A DNA stretch of 64,000 nt from Bryobacter sp. CoA8 C33 (GCA_019931185.1 JAINDK010000023.1:89958-153957), one strand, 5' to 3'. Positions 50,016 through 60,391 are shown, counted from the first letter of the stretch. Notes: generated by a model not told the origin, from the letters alone. Numbers and translations: made by a program.

Positions 50016-50911
50016 TACGCCGCCGCCTTCCGGTTCCCGTATTGCTGGTCCACCCAAATCCCAGCTACGCCCACCGCCAGCTTCCTTACCCTCCCGATCA
50101 CCCCCACCCTCTCGGTCACGCTGATCGCCCCGCGGGCATCCAGCAAATTAAATAGATTCGAGCATTTGAGCACCTGGTCGTAGGTCGGCAGCACCGGGAA
50201 TCGCTCCTGGCCCGTTTCGAGACTGCGGTAAAGATCAATCAGCCGCTGGCACTCCCCCTCGTGCAGTTCAAAAAGCTTCCACAGTGTTGTCACCTCCGCC
50301 ATCTCAAAGTTGTAAACGCTGAATTGCTGCTCTTCCTTCAGTCTCACTTGCCCGTAGGCGAACTCCGGTGTCCACTGAATTTCATATACGCTCTCACGGT
50401 CCTGCAGGAAGGCGCATAGCCGTTCCAGCCCATAGGTGATCTCCGCGGGCACCAGGTCCAGGTCAACTCCGCCACACTGCTGAAAATAGGTAAACTGCGT
50501 GATCTCCATCCCGTCTAGCATCACCTGCCAGCCGATTCCCCAGGCCCCCAGCGTGGGCGATTCCCAGTTATCTTCCTCAAACTTGATGTCGTGCTTGGTC
50601 AGGTCAATTCCAATTGCCTCGAGTGAGCCCAGGTACTGCTCGATTACATCCTCTGGCGTTGGCTTCAGGATCACTTGTAACTGCGAATGCTTGTACAGCC
50701 GGTTCGGATTCTCGCCGTAACGCCCATCGGCGGGCCGCCGGCTCGGCTGCACGTAAGCGACCCGGTATTGCTCAGGCCCCAGCACACGCAGGAAAGTCTC
50801 AGGACACATTGTGCCTGCGCCAACCTCCACGTCGTAAGGCTCGGTGATGATGCAGCCCCGCTCCGCCCAATACTGTTTCAGACGGAAAATCATTTCCTGG
50901 TATGTGTTCAT
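50015..50911 (-). CDS. glyQ: Glycyl-tRNA synthetase alpha subunit
   Basis: 298-residue class II catalytic subunit. [78 protein letters not shown] contains motif 1 and 2 regions, [39 protein letters not shown] is the glycine-specific block, and RLCAFLQ is in motif 3. Normal length. Starts within the end of recO (ATGA, 50908-50911) and overlaps glyS by 1 nt. Confidence 0.97.
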   Translation of the reverse strand: MNTYQEMIFRLKQYWAERGCIITEPYDVEVGAGTMCPETFLRVLGPEQYRVAYVQPSRRPADGRYGENPNRLYKHSQLQVILKPTPEDVIEQYLGSLEAIGIDLTKHDIKFEEDNWESPTLGAWGIGWQVMLDGMEITQFTYFQQCGGVDLDLVPAEITYGLERLCAFLQDRESVYEIQWTPEFAYGQVRLKEEQQFSVYNFEMAEVTTLWKLFELHEGECQRLIDLYRSLETGQERFPVLPTYDQVLKCSNLFNLLDARGAISVTERVGVIGRVRKLAVGVAGIWVDQQYGNRKAAA

Positions 50912-51546
50912 GCCAAATCCTCCAGCATCGGCGATGCAAGCAACCGCCGCTCAATGTGACCTTCGATCAGCCGCACCATGGCCCGGCGCAGATCCCGCCC
51001 AGTACCGGCTTTCCATTCCCGCTCCGGCATCGCCTCGACGCTGTTCTTCAAAATCTCAACCAACACTTCCCGTGAGTCTGTGCTCAACGATACTTCCGGC
51101 AATATCCCGCTCAAGCGAACAGCCCAAACTTCGAAGTACGTCACCGCCTGCCAGACGCCCCCCGCGCCCCGCATGCGCAGAAACTCGAGTACGCGTCCAA
51201 TCAGCCGGAAATATCTCTCATTCACTTCCGCCATCGGCAACATATGCTCACTGATTTCAGCCATCACGTCTAATGCCAGCCCGCAAGCATACTCGCGGCT
51301 CAATTCAAACTGCGAGTGCTGCAGGTCGCAATGCTCGATTCGGGCCAGTTCCCTGTTTTCACGCACCGTATAGTGAATCTGCACTTGGCTCAGGCGCTCA
51401 AGCGAGCTTCCGAAGCCGCCTTTCGGCCGTCGTGCCCGGTTCGCCACTCCTCGCAGCTTTCCCTGGTCTCGTGTAAAGAAACTGACGATTAGATCAGCTT
51501 CCTTGAGCGGGTAGGTCCGAAGCACAATTGCTTCGCTGACATTCAA
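50908..51546 (-). CDS. recO: DNA repair protein RecO
   Basis: 212-residue recombination mediator that loads RecA on SSB-coated DNA with RecR. N-terminal OB-fold ([57 protein letters not shown]) and helical C-terminal domain ([14 protein letters not shown]). The four-cysteine zinc finger of many RecO proteins is absent, and the protein is about 30 residues shorter than usual. TTG start at 51546; TAGCCT lies 6 nt before it on the same strand and no ribosome-binding site is visible. First gene of recO-glyQ-glyS-ppdK. Confidence 0.9.
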   Translation of the reverse strand: MNVSEAIVLRTYPLKEADLIVSFFTRDQGKLRGVANRARRPKGGFGSSLERLSQVQIHYTVRENRELARIEHCDLQHSQFELSREYACGLALDVMAEISEHMLPMAEVNERYFRLIGRVLEFLRMRGAGGVWQAVTYFEVWAVRLSGILPEVSLSTDSREVLVEILKNSVEAMPEREWKAGTGRDLRRAMVRLIEGHIERRLLASPMLEDLA

Positions 51547-51662
51547 GCTTTAAGGCTATCATGCGCGGATACTTTCGCTTTGCGCCGTTGCTGAGAATCT
51601 GCTATTCTCCTATCAAGTTTCCTGTCAACAGGCTTTTCAAGCTCCCTCTCGAAAGCTCGTCC

Positions 51663-54600
51663 ATGTCGATCTCCTCCCTCTTCCTGGGTCTTTCGGCCCT
51701 TTTCCTGTCTTGTGCCTTTTCCCAATCCACCAGTAATTCCGGTGAAATCCGTGGCCAGGTCCTCGATCCTTCCGGCTCCCCGGTCCCTGCCGCCCGCCTC
51801 TCCCTCGATGAGCCCAATCGTGGCTTTTCGCGTAAAGTGACCACCACCGAGGATGGCCGCTTCACCATCGCTGCTGTTCCCCCAGGACTTTACCAACTCA
51901 AGGTCGAGGCACCGGGCTTTACCACGCGCCGAGTCGAAAAAGTTGAAGTGCGCGTCGGTGACGTCATTTCGTTGCAACTGCAACTTTCAATTTCAGCCGT
52001 CGAATTAGAGATCGTCGTTGCCGCCGATCTGGCCGCCGTCGAGGTCGCGCGCACTCAGCAGGCCAATACCGTCGAGCAGGTTCGCATCAACAATCTCCCC
52101 ATCAACCGCCGGAACTTCCTCGACTTCGCCTTGTTGGCTCCCGGCGTTGTCGAAACTACCTCTCTTGTCGATGATTCCTCCTACCGCCCCATCCAGACGC
52201 CCAACTCCGGCCTGTCCTTTGGCGGCTCCAACGGGCGTGGCAATGGCTTCTTTATCGATGGCCTCGAAAACTACTACAACACGGGTGGCGGCGTACGGCC
52301 CTCGGTCAGCCAGGAAGCCGTTCAGGAATTCCAGATGAACCGCAACTCCTTCTCCGCCGAATTTGGCAATGCCCTCGGCGGCATGATCAACATCATTACC
52401 AAGGGCGGTGCAAACCAACTCCACGGCAATGCCTTCGGCTTCCTTCGCCATCGCTCGATTCAGGCCAGAAACTACTTCGATCCTGGCAAGAGCTCCTTCA
52501 CCCGCCTGCAATCTGGCGCCACTCTCGGCGGCGCCTTGCGCCCCGACAAGACCTTCTTCTTCGGCTCCTATGAGTTTCTCGGCCGCCAGGAAACCAATTT
52601 CATCCCCATCCTTCAGGATCGTGGTGTCTTCAATCGCATCACCCCCTCCCAGGATGAACTCTTCCGCTTCCTTGAGGCTTCCGGCAACCCTCTCCTCGCC
52701 GGTCTCGCTGCCCAGGGGCGTCAACTTCTCGTTCCCCGCTCCAGTAGTTTTCTCACCAACCTCTTCGACCGCAATTCCGGTACTTTCCCCTTCTCCCAAC
52801 GGCTCCAAACCGTTTCCCTACGTCTCGATCACAAATTCGCCGACAATCACTCTGCCTTTTTCCGCGCCAACACAACCTTCGATCGCCAGGACAACAACAC
52901 CTTCGGCGCTCTCGATGGCTTCAATCGCGGCCGTACACTCGATATGCAGGACAATACCGTAGCTCTTGGCGATACCTGGTCGCCCAATGCCAACTGGATC
53001 ATTGAATCGCGCGCCATGTTTGGCTACAACCGCTTCGACGTCAAACCAGTCGACCCCAACGGCCCGGAAATCAACATCAACGGTTTCGGCCTCTTCGGCC
53101 GGCAGATCTTTCTACCCGGCAGCAACATCGAACGCCATTATCAGGCTCTCGTCAATGTCAGCCGCCTCTCCAGTCGTCACTCCCTCAAGTTCGGCTACGA
53201 TTTCAATCCCGTTCGCAATAATGCTGTCAACGAAACCTTCATGGGCGGCCGCTTCACCTTCGGCTCACGCATCCCGCTGGCCAACGTGCTCGTTGCGGCT
53301 TCCGGCAATCCAGCCCTTCCCAATACGATTTCCCAACTCCTGACCGCCGCCGGACAAAGCCGTCTCCTTACCAACCTGACTGCTCCCATCACCGCGCTCC
53401 AATCGGCGGCCATCGGCTTCCCGGAGCTCTACCAGCAGGGCTTTGGTAACCCGGCTTACGTCAATACTTCCTTCAATCACAATCTCTACGTGCAGGACTC
53501 CTGGAAGGTCGCACCTTCGCTCACTCTCAATGCCGGTCTCCGCTACGAAGTTCAGATGCAGGCCGAGAAGGCCATGCCGCGCGACTACAACAACTTCGCT
53601 CCCCGCCTCGGTTTTGCCTGGTCTCCCGGTAAGTCGCAGCGATTGGTTCTCCGCGGCGGCTATGGTATTTACTTCTCCATGCTCAACAACAATGTCACCG
53701 GTACCGCCGTTCCCCTCTCTGGCCGCTTTATCAATCAGATCCTCCTCACGCCTTCCTCCACCCTCTTCCGCGACCCCCGCAACGGCCAGTTCGTGACCAG
53801 CGGCACGATCTTCCAATCCGCCCTCGCCCAGGGCATCCTCGGCCGCCGCACAATTACCCAGGACGACTTGCGGCCCTTCGGCATTAGCATCGGTCCCAAC
53901 TTGCCCGGCTCCGTTGTCTTCGGCATCGACCCCGACCTCGTTAACCCCTACGCTCAACAGGCCAGCCTCGAGCTAGAAACCAGCCTCCGCGGCTTCACCC
54001 TAAGCTTCGGCTACAACGGCAACCGCGCCGCTCACATCGGCCGTATCCGCGGCCGCAACGTCCGCTATACCGGGGCCCGCCTCCCTGACGGCCGTCCCCT
54101 ATTTGAACGCGTCAATCCGCTCATTCTCCAGGAAAACATCTTCGAGTCGAGCGCCAACAGCTTCTACCATGCCGGTATCTTTCAACTCTCCCGCCGCTTC
54201 GCCAAAGGCCTGACCTTCAACTTCAACTACACCTTCTCCAAGGCAATTGACGAGTCCACCGATTTCAACTCCGACTACTCTCCCCAGGATCAGCTCAACG
54301 CCCGCGCCGAACGCTCTCTGTCCGCTTTCCACCAAGCCCACCGCGCCGTTTTCAATGCCGTCGTCGAGCGATGGGGTTGGAACTTCGCCCCGATTGTTCT
54401 CTATAACTCCTGGCGCCCGTTCAACATCCTGACCGGCTTCGATGCCCAGGGCGATACCTATGTCAGCAACAAGCGTCCAGCCCATCTGGGCCGCAACATG
54501 GGCCAGGGGCCTGACTTTGTCACCTTCGACCTTCGCCTCTCCCGCCGCTTCCGCTACTCCAACAACGAACGGCGCTTCATCGAATTTCTCGCCGAAGGTT

Positions 54601-54776
54601 TCAACCTGCTCAACCGCACCAACTTCCGTACGATCAACAACATCGTCGGCGACGTGCCTTATCAGACACTCGGTGCGCCGATTATCGGTAACCGCAACCC
54701 CGCTTCCACGCCGCTGGCTTTCACTAGCACACAAAACCAGCGGCAGTTTCAGTTGGGTCTGAAGCTGTATTTTTGA
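51663..54776 (+). CDS. Oar-like TonB-dependent receptor with carboxypeptidase-like N-terminal domain
   Basis: 1037 residues from ATG 51663. Signal peptide SISSLFLGLSALFLSCAFSQ, then a carboxypeptidase-regulatory-like beta domain (about 28-115; GEIRGQVLDPSGSPVPAARLSL... RFTIAAVPPGLYQLKVEAPGF), a plug (about 130-245; INNLPINRRNFLDFALLAPGV... EFGNALGGMINIITKGG), and a long barrel ending in aromatic F (LGLKLYF). Ligand unknown; acidobacterial relatives are thought to import glycans or other large molecules. An in-frame ATG at 51561 would put the signal peptide 34 residues inside. Convergent with serS at 0 nt. Confidence 0.92.
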   Translation: MSISSLFLGLSALFLSCAFSQSTSNSGEIRGQVLDPSGSPVPAARLSLDEPNRGFSRKVTTTEDGRFTIAAVPPGLYQLKVEAPGFTTRRVEKVEVRVGDVISLQLQLSISAVELEIVVAADLAAVEVARTQQANTVEQVRINNLPINRRNFLDFALLAPGVVETTSLVDDSSYRPIQTPNSGLSFGGSNGRGNGFFIDGLENYYNTGGGVRPSVSQEAVQEFQMNRNSFSAEFGNALGGMINIITKGGANQLHGNAFGFLRHRSIQARNYFDPGKSSFTRLQSGATLGGALRPDKTFFFGSYEFLGRQETNFIPILQDRGVFNRITPSQDELFRFLEASGNPLLAGLAAQGRQLLVPRSSSFLTNLFDRNSGTFPFSQRLQTVSLRLDHKFADNHSAFFRANTTFDRQDNNTFGALDGFNRGRTLDMQDNTVALGDTWSPNANWIIESRAMFGYNRFDVKPVDPNGPEININGFGLFGRQIFLPGSNIERHYQALVNVSRLSSRHSLKFGYDFNPVRNNAVNETFMGGRFTFGSRIPLANVLVAASGNPALPNTISQLLTAAGQSRLLTNLTAPITALQSAAIGFPELYQQGFGNPAYVNTSFNHNLYVQDSWKVAPSLTLNAGLRYEVQMQAEKAMPRDYNNFAPRLGFAWSPGKSQRLVLRGGYGIYFSMLNNNVTGTAVPLSGRFINQILLTPSSTLFRDPRNGQFVTSGTIFQSALAQGILGRRTITQDDLRPFGISIGPNLPGSVVFGIDPDLVNPYAQQASLELETSLRGFTLSFGYNGNRAAHIGRIRGRNVRYTGARLPDGRPLFERVNPLILQENIFESSANSFYHAGIFQLSRRFAKGLTFNFNYTFSKAIDESTDFNSDYSPQDQLNARAERSLSAFHQAHRAVFNAVVERWGWNFAPIVLYNSWRPFNILTGFDAQGDTYVSNKRPAHLGRNMGQGPDFVTFDLRLSRRFRYSNNERRFIEFLAEGFNLLNRTNFRTINNIVGDVPYQTLGAPIIGNRNPASTPLAFTSTQNQRQFQLGLKLYF

Positions 54777-56057
54777 TTAGCTCAGCACGCCCTGCCGCGT
54801 GATCACTTCCGCGTTCAGATAAGGCCGCAACGCCCCCGGTACAATCACGCTGCCATCTTTTTGCTGGTAGTTTTCGACAACCGCGACCCAGGTTCGCCCG
54901 ACGGCCAGTCCGCTGCCGTTCAGCGTATGCATGTACTCGCTCTTCTTTGCCCCGCGATAGCGGATGCCCGCCCGCCGTGCCTGAAATGCTTCGAAATTTG
55001 AGCAACTGGAGATTTCCTTGAAGCTGTTCTGCCCCGGCAGCCACACCTCGATGTCGTAGGTCTTCGCGCTCGAAAACCCCATATCGCCCGTGCACAGCGC
55101 AACCGTGCGAAAAGGCAGCCCCAGCTTGCGCAGTATGTCCTCGGCGTCGTGCGTCAGCGATTCGAGCTCGGCATAGCTTTGCTCCGGATGCGCAAACTTC
55201 ACCAACTCCACTTTCTGGAACTGGTGCTGGCGGATAATGCCCCGTACATCGCGGCCATGCGAGCCGGCCTCACTGCGAAAGCATGGCGTATACGCACACA
55301 GCTTAATCGGCAGCCGGTCGGTATCAACCGTCTCATCACGCAACAGGTTTGTCACCGGCACCTCCGCCGTTGGCGCCAGCCACAAGTCGAAATTCTCACA
55401 CTTGAATAGATCTTCCGCGAACTTCGGTAACTGCCCCGTGCCGAACAGACTCTCGCTATTCACCAAAAAAGGCGGTAGTGTCTCCGTGTAGCCATGCTCG
55501 GCTGTGTGCGTATCGAGCATGAAATTGATCAGCGCCCGCTCAAGCCTCGCCCCCAATCCGAAATAGACCGCGAATCGCGCTCCCGTTACCTTTGCCGCCC
55601 GCTCAAAATCAAGGATCCCCAACTCCGTGCCGAGATCCCAATGCGCCTTTGCCTCGAAGTCCATTGGCCGCGGTGTCCCCTCGCGCCGCACCTCCACGTT
55701 GTCCTCGGCGCCGGCCCCGAGCGGCACGCTCTCATGCGGAAGATTCGGAATGCCCTTAAGCAGATCCTGAAATTCCCGGTCCAACCCCTCTGCTCCGCTC
55801 TCCAGTTCCGCGATCCGCTCCCCGATACCGCGTACCTGCGCCTGCAGTTCCGCTGTGTCCTCACCGGCTTTTTTGCGTGCCCCGATGTCCTTCGATCGCT
55901 CGTTGCGCTCGGCCTTCAGCTTCTCCACTTCCGTGACGGCATCCCGCCGCCGCCGGTCAATCCCCCGAAACGCTTCCAGGTCCAATCTAAAACCGCGGCT
56001 TGCCAGCCGGGTGGCAGTCTCCTCGAGTTGCCCGCGAAACAATTGCAGATCGTGCAT
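54777..56057 (-). CDS. serS: Seryl-tRNA synthetase
   Basis: 426-residue class II synthetase. N-terminal antiparallel coiled coil that grips the tRNA variable arm (about 30-100; [21 protein letters not shown]...), motif 2 ([30 protein letters not shown]) and motif 3 with [45 protein letters not shown] and [14 protein letters not shown]. Normal length. ATG 56057 has TACACT 8 nt upstream and GGTAGG close by. The stop abuts the stop of the convergent receptor gene. Confidence 0.97.
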   Translation of the reverse strand: MHDLQLFRGQLEETATRLASRGFRLDLEAFRGIDRRRRDAVTEVEKLKAERNERSKDIGARKKAGEDTAELQAQVRGIGERIAELESGAEGLDREFQDLLKGIPNLPHESVPLGAGAEDNVEVRREGTPRPMDFEAKAHWDLGTELGILDFERAAKVTGARFAVYFGLGARLERALINFMLDTHTAEHGYTETLPPFLVNSESLFGTGQLPKFAEDLFKCENFDLWLAPTAEVPVTNLLRDETVDTDRLPIKLCAYTPCFRSEAGSHGRDVRGIIRQHQFQKVELVKFAHPEQSYAELESLTHDAEDILRKLGLPFRTVALCTGDMGFSSAKTYDIEVWLPGQNSFKEISSCSNFEAFQARRAGIRYRGAKKSEYMHTLNGSGLAVGRTWVAVVENYQQKDGSVIVPGALRPYLNAEVITRQGVLS

Positions 56058-56078
56058 TACCTACCAGTGTACGAGCCC

Positions 56079-57008
56079 TTAGCTCGCTGGAAAGTAACCC
56101 CGGATCTCCTTCATGCAAAGATGCGCCTTTTCGATCAGCGTCCCATCGAACACATGCGTCTCGAGCCCAATGCATCCCTTGTATCCATCCCGGTCCAGCG
56201 CGGCGATAATCGCCGTCCAGTCAATCTTGCGCGGTCCGATCACGTTGCCCGCCTTCATCTGCACATTGCCGAGTTTTTTCAGCGGCAGCGCCTGATACCC
56301 ATCCGGCCAAGCCCTTTCTCCGAATGCCCATGTGTTATCCGGGTCCCAATTCATCCCCAGGCCTTTCGTGTTCACCTTGAGCGTCATCCCCGCCAGTTCC
56401 TTCGACGTCGCCACATTGCAGCTCGACTCGTTCTCAAGCAGCAACCGGATCCCTTCCCGTTCGGCAACCTTCGCGTACTCCCCCAATTCATTTGCCAGCC
56501 GCTCCTCAAGCGCTGCTACGTTGTTCACCCGTAGAAACGCGAACACCCGCAGTTGCTTCACCTCAAGAACATGCGCCGCCCGGATCGCCAACTCAAGATC
56601 CTTCATCCGGTTGGCATACAGCGTCTGCTGCCGCTCCTCACGCTTGGTCCTTGCCTCCGCGCTCTCCACCCGCGACAACTTCAGATCACTCCCCGGCAGC
56701 CCAAACTTCAGCAGCCCCGTATTCAAAAAGCTGACTCTGAATCCCGCCCGCCGCAGATCTTCCTTCACCACCTTCAGCCGCTCCGGCTCCATGCGAAAGT
56801 AGTCTTCTGATTTGCGCGTCCGGTCTTGCGCCCGCGGTGTGCCTCGCAGTTCCACCCACTTCAACCCATACTGCCGCGCGAACTCGATCGCCTCCGCCTC
56901 ACTGCCCGCAACTTCATCGGTCAATACCGCAAACCGGCTCCAATCGAGACCCCGCCCCTCGGCCAGGCCAGCGGCCGCCAGCCCCAGCATCCACTCACGC
57001 CGGTTCAT
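56079..57008 (-). CDS. Tat-signal sugar phosphate isomerase/epimerase-like TIM barrel
   Basis: 309 residues: MNRREWMLGLAAAGLAEG is a short twin-arginine-type signal, then an AP-endonuclease-2-like barrel. Metal-ligand candidates are Glu in LLENESSCN, Asp in NWDPDNTWAF and Glu in GLETHVFD; the usual HxKD position reads VQMKAGN, so one histidine ligand seems replaced. Exported relatives are very common in Acidobacteria and Planctomycetes and are presumed to act on sugars. Starts 2 nt after the AI-2E-type permease gene on the same strand, so the two are probably one operon. Confidence 0.85.
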   Translation of the reverse strand: MNRREWMLGLAAAGLAEGRGLDWSRFAVLTDEVAGSEAEAIEFARQYGLKWVELRGTPRAQDRTRKSEDYFRMEPERLKVVKEDLRRAGFRVSFLNTGLLKFGLPGSDLKLSRVESAEARTKREERQQTLYANRMKDLELAIRAAHVLEVKQLRVFAFLRVNNVAALEERLANELGEYAKVAEREGIRLLLENESSCNVATSKELAGMTLKVNTKGLGMNWDPDNTWAFGERAWPDGYQALPLKKLGNVQMKAGNVIGPRKIDWTAIIAALDRDGYKGCIGLETHVFDGTLIEKAHLCMKEIRGYFPAS

Positions 57009-57010
57009 CC

Positions 57011-58189
57011 TCAATCCCCCAGCAATTTTCCGTATGGCTTCCACGACGTCACGTTATCACAAACTGCCTTCAGACCCGCCACGATCGGCACCGCCAGCAC
57101 CAGTCCAACTCCTCCCCAGATCAAGCCCCAGAACATCAACGCCACCGTTACCGCCAGCGGATTCAAGTGAACTCGCGCACCCACGATTTTCGGATACAAC
57201 AGATTCAGCGCAAACAAGTGCAGCGTCCCCACCACACCGCTGATAATCAGGTACACACCGAGTTTGGAATATGCCGGCAGTGCCGCCAAAACCGGCGGCG
57301 CTAGCGCCAGTGGCAGCCCGATATACGGCACCAAACTCAGAAACCCGCTCAGCGGCCCCACCAGAAGCGGATAAGGTACCTGCAGAAGCACGAAGAAAAT
57401 AGTGCTCAGGATCGCCAGAATCACTCCCAGGACAAAATTACCCGCCATGTAGGCTCTCGCAATGCTGGCCACGCTTTCCATGCTCCGCGCCGCAATGCCC
57501 CGCGAGGATCCTTCGAACATGCTCAGGAATGCCCGCTGCATGTGGTCGCTCCAACTCAGCATGAAGTACACCAAAAATGGCACAAAGCTCGCCATCAGCG
57601 TCACGCTGTAAATTGTCTCCAGCCGTTCATAAAGAAAATTCAGCAGCGGCGAGCGTTCCTGCTGGATCCTCACTTCCTGAACTGGCGCCGGCGCATTCGC
57701 CTCTGCTGCCGGCGGCATCACCGCGCGCAGCCGCCGGCCTTTCTTGGCCGCTGCGTTTGGCTGTTGATCCTGCAACCGCTTCGGCACCATCTGAGCGATA
57801 CCACGCTCCAGCTCCGCCAACCGGTCAGCCGCCCCATCGATCAACTCCGAGACCCGCTGACCATAGCTGGGCAGATCATCCACCAATCCACTCGCTTGCG
57901 TAACCAGCCCCAGCGTCGAAAAATAAACCAGCAAAACAAACATCGCGCACACCAAAAAACTGGCGATCGACCGCGGTAGCTTCCATTTCATGAACCACAA
58001 CACAAATGGCTGCAAGATGAACGTGATGATGATCGCGCTGATCAGCGTGACGAAGAAAGCCCGGCCGAAATAAAGCAGTGCCACCGTACAGGCAAGCGCA
58101 ATAAGCCGCACCGGCATGCTGGTGGTCTGGCCTCCCGGCGCCGCCTCTGGCGGTCCATGGCCCGAATCATCTGTGGCGGAAACTGACAC
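57011..58189 (-). CDS. AI-2E family transporter (PerM-like permease)
   Basis: 392 residues with about eight membrane helices (first near 27-45) and a cytoplasmic/periplasmic insert (about 105-185) that is basic and Pro/Ala rich. The C-terminal conserved block (LVGPLSGFLSLVPYIGLPLALAPPVLAAL... NLLYPKIVGARVHLNPLAVTVALMFWGLIWGGVGLVLAVPI) is diagnostic of the family. Reported roles include autoinducer-2 export and Na+/H+ exchange; none can be assigned here. GTG 58189 has AAGGA immediately before it, too close for a normal ribosome-binding site; Met 25 (58117) is an alternative start. Confidence 0.9.
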   Translation of the reverse strand: MSVSATDDSGHGPPEAAPGGQTTSMPVRLIALACTVALLYFGRAFFVTLISAIIITFILQPFVLWFMKWKLPRSIASFLVCAMFVLLVYFSTLGLVTQASGLVDDLPSYGQRVSELIDGAADRLAELERGIAQMVPKRLQDQQPNAAAKKGRRLRAVMPPAAEANAPAPVQEVRIQQERSPLLNFLYERLETIYSVTLMASFVPFLVYFMLSWSDHMQRAFLSMFEGSSRGIAARSMESVASIARAYMAGNFVLGVILAILSTIFFVLLQVPYPLLVGPLSGFLSLVPYIGLPLALAPPVLAALPAYSKLGVYLIISGVVGTLHLFALNLLYPKIVGARVHLNPLAVTVALMFWGLIWGGVGLVLAVPIVAGLKAVCDNVTSWKPYGKLLGD

Positions 58190-58227
58190 TCCTTTACTCG
58201 TTACTCCATACTAAAAGAGTCCACCCG

Positions 58228-58659
58228 ATGGCTCAACTCCCTGGACGCATTCTCGCCCTCGACTTCGGCAAACGCCGCATCGGCCTCGCGCTTTCCGATT
58301 TACTCGGCTTTACGGCTCAGCCCTTGCCCACCTACAACCGCACCCGTGTTCGCGAAGACATTGCCTACCTCAGCCGCCTCGCCCGCCAACACGATGTCGC
58401 CCTGTTTGTCTTCGGCGATCCCCGCTACATGTCAGGTGATCTCTCACGGCAGTCCGAAGCGGTTCGTGACTTCGCTACTCGTCTTGAGCAGGCCACCCAT
58501 CTTCCCGTTACTTTTTGGGACGAGCGCCTGACCAGTTCACAAGCCCATCGCGTCCTCGACGAATACGGCATGACTCGGCAGCAACGCAAAGGCAAGGTCG
58601 ATCAACTTGCCGCCACTCTCATCCTCGAAGGCTACCTGCAATCCCTCGGCCCCGCATGA
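58228..58659 (+). CDS. ruvX: RuvX/YqgF-type Holliday junction resolvase-like nuclease
   Basis: 143-residue RNase H-fold protein also known for pre-16S rRNA 5' processing. Catalytic acidic residues D12 (ILALDFGKRRIGLALSD), Glu in FWDERLTSSQAHRVL and Asp in KVDQLAATLILEGYLQ are all present. Normal length. Followed by mltG with an ATGA overlap (58656-58659), a frequent gene pair in bacteria. No ribosome-binding site is obvious before the ATG. Confidence 0.95.
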   Translation: MAQLPGRILALDFGKRRIGLALSDLLGFTAQPLPTYNRTRVREDIAYLSRLARQHDVALFVFGDPRYMSGDLSRQSEAVRDFATRLEQATHLPVTFWDERLTSSQAHRVLDEYGMTRQQRKGKVDQLAATLILEGYLQSLGPA

Positions 58660-59636
58660 AAAAGCTGATCCTCCTGCTCGCTATCCTTCTCTTGCCGCTC
58701 ATCTTCCTCTATGGCATTTACCGCCAGCCCATCCCTGCATACTCCGGCGATCGCTTCGTCGATATCCCGCGTGGCTCCTCGACCCTGCGCATCGGTGAGA
58801 TCCTTGCGGCCAATGGCCTTCTGCGCAGCCCCCTTCAGGTTTGGCTCTGGCGCGCCCTGCACCCCCGCGGCCGTTTTCAGGCAGGCGAGTATCGCTTCCG
58901 CCAGGAAACCACTCTCGACGCCATCCTTTCCAAGATTGCCCGCGGTGACATCTACTATGCTCAACTCACCATCCCCGAAGGCTCCTCCCTCTTCGACATC
59001 GCCCGCATTCTCGAGCAACAGCAAATCCTCCCCGCTCGCGATTTCATCGCTGCTGCTCAGGATCCTGCCCTCATCCGCGACCTGGCCCCCGAGGCCCCTT
59101 CCCTCGAAGGTTACCTGTTTCCCAGCACCTACCGCCTCCCAAGAAAGGTCTCGGCTGCTTATCTCTGCCAGCGCTTCACTCGCCAGTTCCGTGAGGCTTG
59201 GCAATCTCTTCATTCCGCCCGCCCTCCCCATGCCGTCGTGACTCTCGCCAGCCTCGTTGAAAAAGAATCAGCCGTCGCGGACGAACGCCCGCGCATCGCC
59301 GGTCTCTTCAGCAATCGCTTACGCCTCGGCATGAAGCTCGAGTGCGATCCCACGGTCATCTATGCCGCTCTGGTCGAGAATCGCTACCGCGGCGCGATCT
59401 ACAAGTCAGACCTCGCCCACCCCAGCCCCTACAACACCTACCAACATGCCGGCCTCCCGCCCGGTCCAATCGCCAACCCAGGCCTTGAGTCCCTCCGCGC
59501 TGCTCTCCAGCCCCTGTCCACCGGGGACATCTTCTTTGTCGCCCAGCCCGGCAACTCCGGTCACCACATCTTTTCTCGCACCCTCAGCGACCACAACCGC
59601 GCTGTTGCCGCCTACCGCCGTGGCCAAAAACGTTAA
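58656..59636 (+). CDS. mltG: Endolytic murein transglycosylase MltG
   Basis: 326 residues. One N-terminal membrane helix (MKKLILLLAILLLPLIFLYGI), a LysM-like domain (about 30-110, DIPRGSSTLRIGEILAANGLL), then the YceG catalytic domain with TLASLVEKESAVADERPRIAGLFSNRLRLGMKLECDPTVIY (catalytic Glu in VEKES) and SPYNTYQHAGLPPGPIANPG. It cleaves nascent glycan strands and helps set their length. ATG 58656 is chosen over an upstream in-frame start that lies inside ruvX. The end overlaps the next gene by 17 nt. Confidence 0.95.
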   Translation: MKKLILLLAILLLPLIFLYGIYRQPIPAYSGDRFVDIPRGSSTLRIGEILAANGLLRSPLQVWLWRALHPRGRFQAGEYRFRQETTLDAILSKIARGDIYYAQLTIPEGSSLFDIARILEQQQILPARDFIAAAQDPALIRDLAPEAPSLEGYLFPSTYRLPRKVSAAYLCQRFTRQFREAWQSLHSARPPHAVVTLASLVEKESAVADERPRIAGLFSNRLRLGMKLECDPTVIYAALVENRYRGAIYKSDLAHPSPYNTYQHAGLPPGPIANPGLESLRAALQPLSTGDIFFVAQPGNSGHHIFSRTLSDHNRAVAAYRRGQKR

Positions 59637-60054
59637 GTCCACCCTCGCGCGCCTCTTACCGGGCCACCCCCGCATCACCCCGGCCGTATTTGCCTCGCTC
59701 TTGGCCGCCACCGGCGCCAGTGCTTCTTATCTTCGTCGCCTCCTTCGTGAGAGCGCTGTCCCGCTTGACCCCCTTGTCGAAGGCGTCCGCCAAAGTCCCC
59801 CCGCTGAACTCGTTCGCACCCTCGCCGCCCTCGCCACCAAATATGGTTCCCACCCCGCCGCGGCACGCGCCCTCGTCCTCGAAAGCAAACGCCATTGCCT
59901 GCTCAACCTCCGCCGCTCCCCAGACAACGCCGAACGCCGCCACACCCTGCTCCATCTCAACGTCTGGCTTGAAAATCCGCCTCTCTATCCCCTCTGGGCC
60001 AGCCTCGAAAACAAAAATGCCGCTCAGCCTATCGGCCCAGCGGCATCTTCTTAA
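59620..60054 (+). CDS. Hypothetical protein overlapping mltG
   Basis: 144 residues from GTG 59620 (VAKNVKSTLARLL). Strongly helical and Leu/Ala/Arg rich: ITPAVFASLLAATGASASYLRRLLRES, PAELVRTLAALATKYG, AARALVLESKRHCLLNLRRS, and an aromatic C-terminus VWLENPPLYPLWASLE. No family recognised. It overlaps mltG by 17 nt in another frame, so it is translationally coupled if real. Support comes from codon quality continuing in this frame after the mltG stop; a function in wall synthesis is not shown. Confidence 0.6.
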   Translation: MAKNVKSTLARLLPGHPRITPAVFASLLAATGASASYLRRLLRESAVPLDPLVEGVRQSPPAELVRTLAALATKYGSHPAAARALVLESKRHCLLNLRRSPDNAERRHTLLHLNVWLENPPLYPLWASLENKNAAQPIGPAASS

Positions 60055-60076
60055 TCCAGCGGTCAAGCCGGAATTC

Positions 60077-60391
60077 TTACATCATTTCGACCGAAGCAAC
60101 CTTCAGGACTTCGCCGTCCAACTTGCCCGTTACCTTGGCCTTCAGATCTTTGTCCTTGGTGCTGGCCTTCAGCGCAGCCAAAGCTTTCGTGTTGCCTTCT
60201 TCATCGAACTTCACGAACTTGCCGTCGCTCAGCACGATTCCGAGGCCGCTCTTGGCGCAGCCCATCACACACTGCTTCGTGTGCCCAGCCAGGTCTTTCG
60301 TCTTGCAATTCGTATCGACAATCGTGCCAGTCCAGGACTCAGCAAAAATCGCCGTGCTCATCAGGGTCGCAATCGCGAACATCTTTTTCAT
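60077..60391 (-). CDS. Small secreted cysteine-containing hypothetical protein
   Basis: 104 residues. Signal peptide MKKMFAIATLMSTAIFA (1-17), mature start ESWTG. Three cysteines (TNCKTKD, HTKQCVMGCAKSG) followed by LGIVLSDGKFVKFDEEGN suggest a small periplasmic domain, perhaps disulfide- or metal-bearing; the type is widespread in Acidobacteria but unnamed to my knowledge. ATG 60391 is certain: AGGAAG lies about 7 nt upstream, and a good promoter (TTGTCA-18-TATACT) precedes it. Stands alone. Confidence 0.82.
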   Translation of the reverse strand: MKKMFAIATLMSTAIFAESWTGTIVDTNCKTKDLAGHTKQCVMGCAKSGLGIVLSDGKFVKFDEEGNTKALAALKASTKDKDLKAKVTGKLDGEVLKVASVEMM

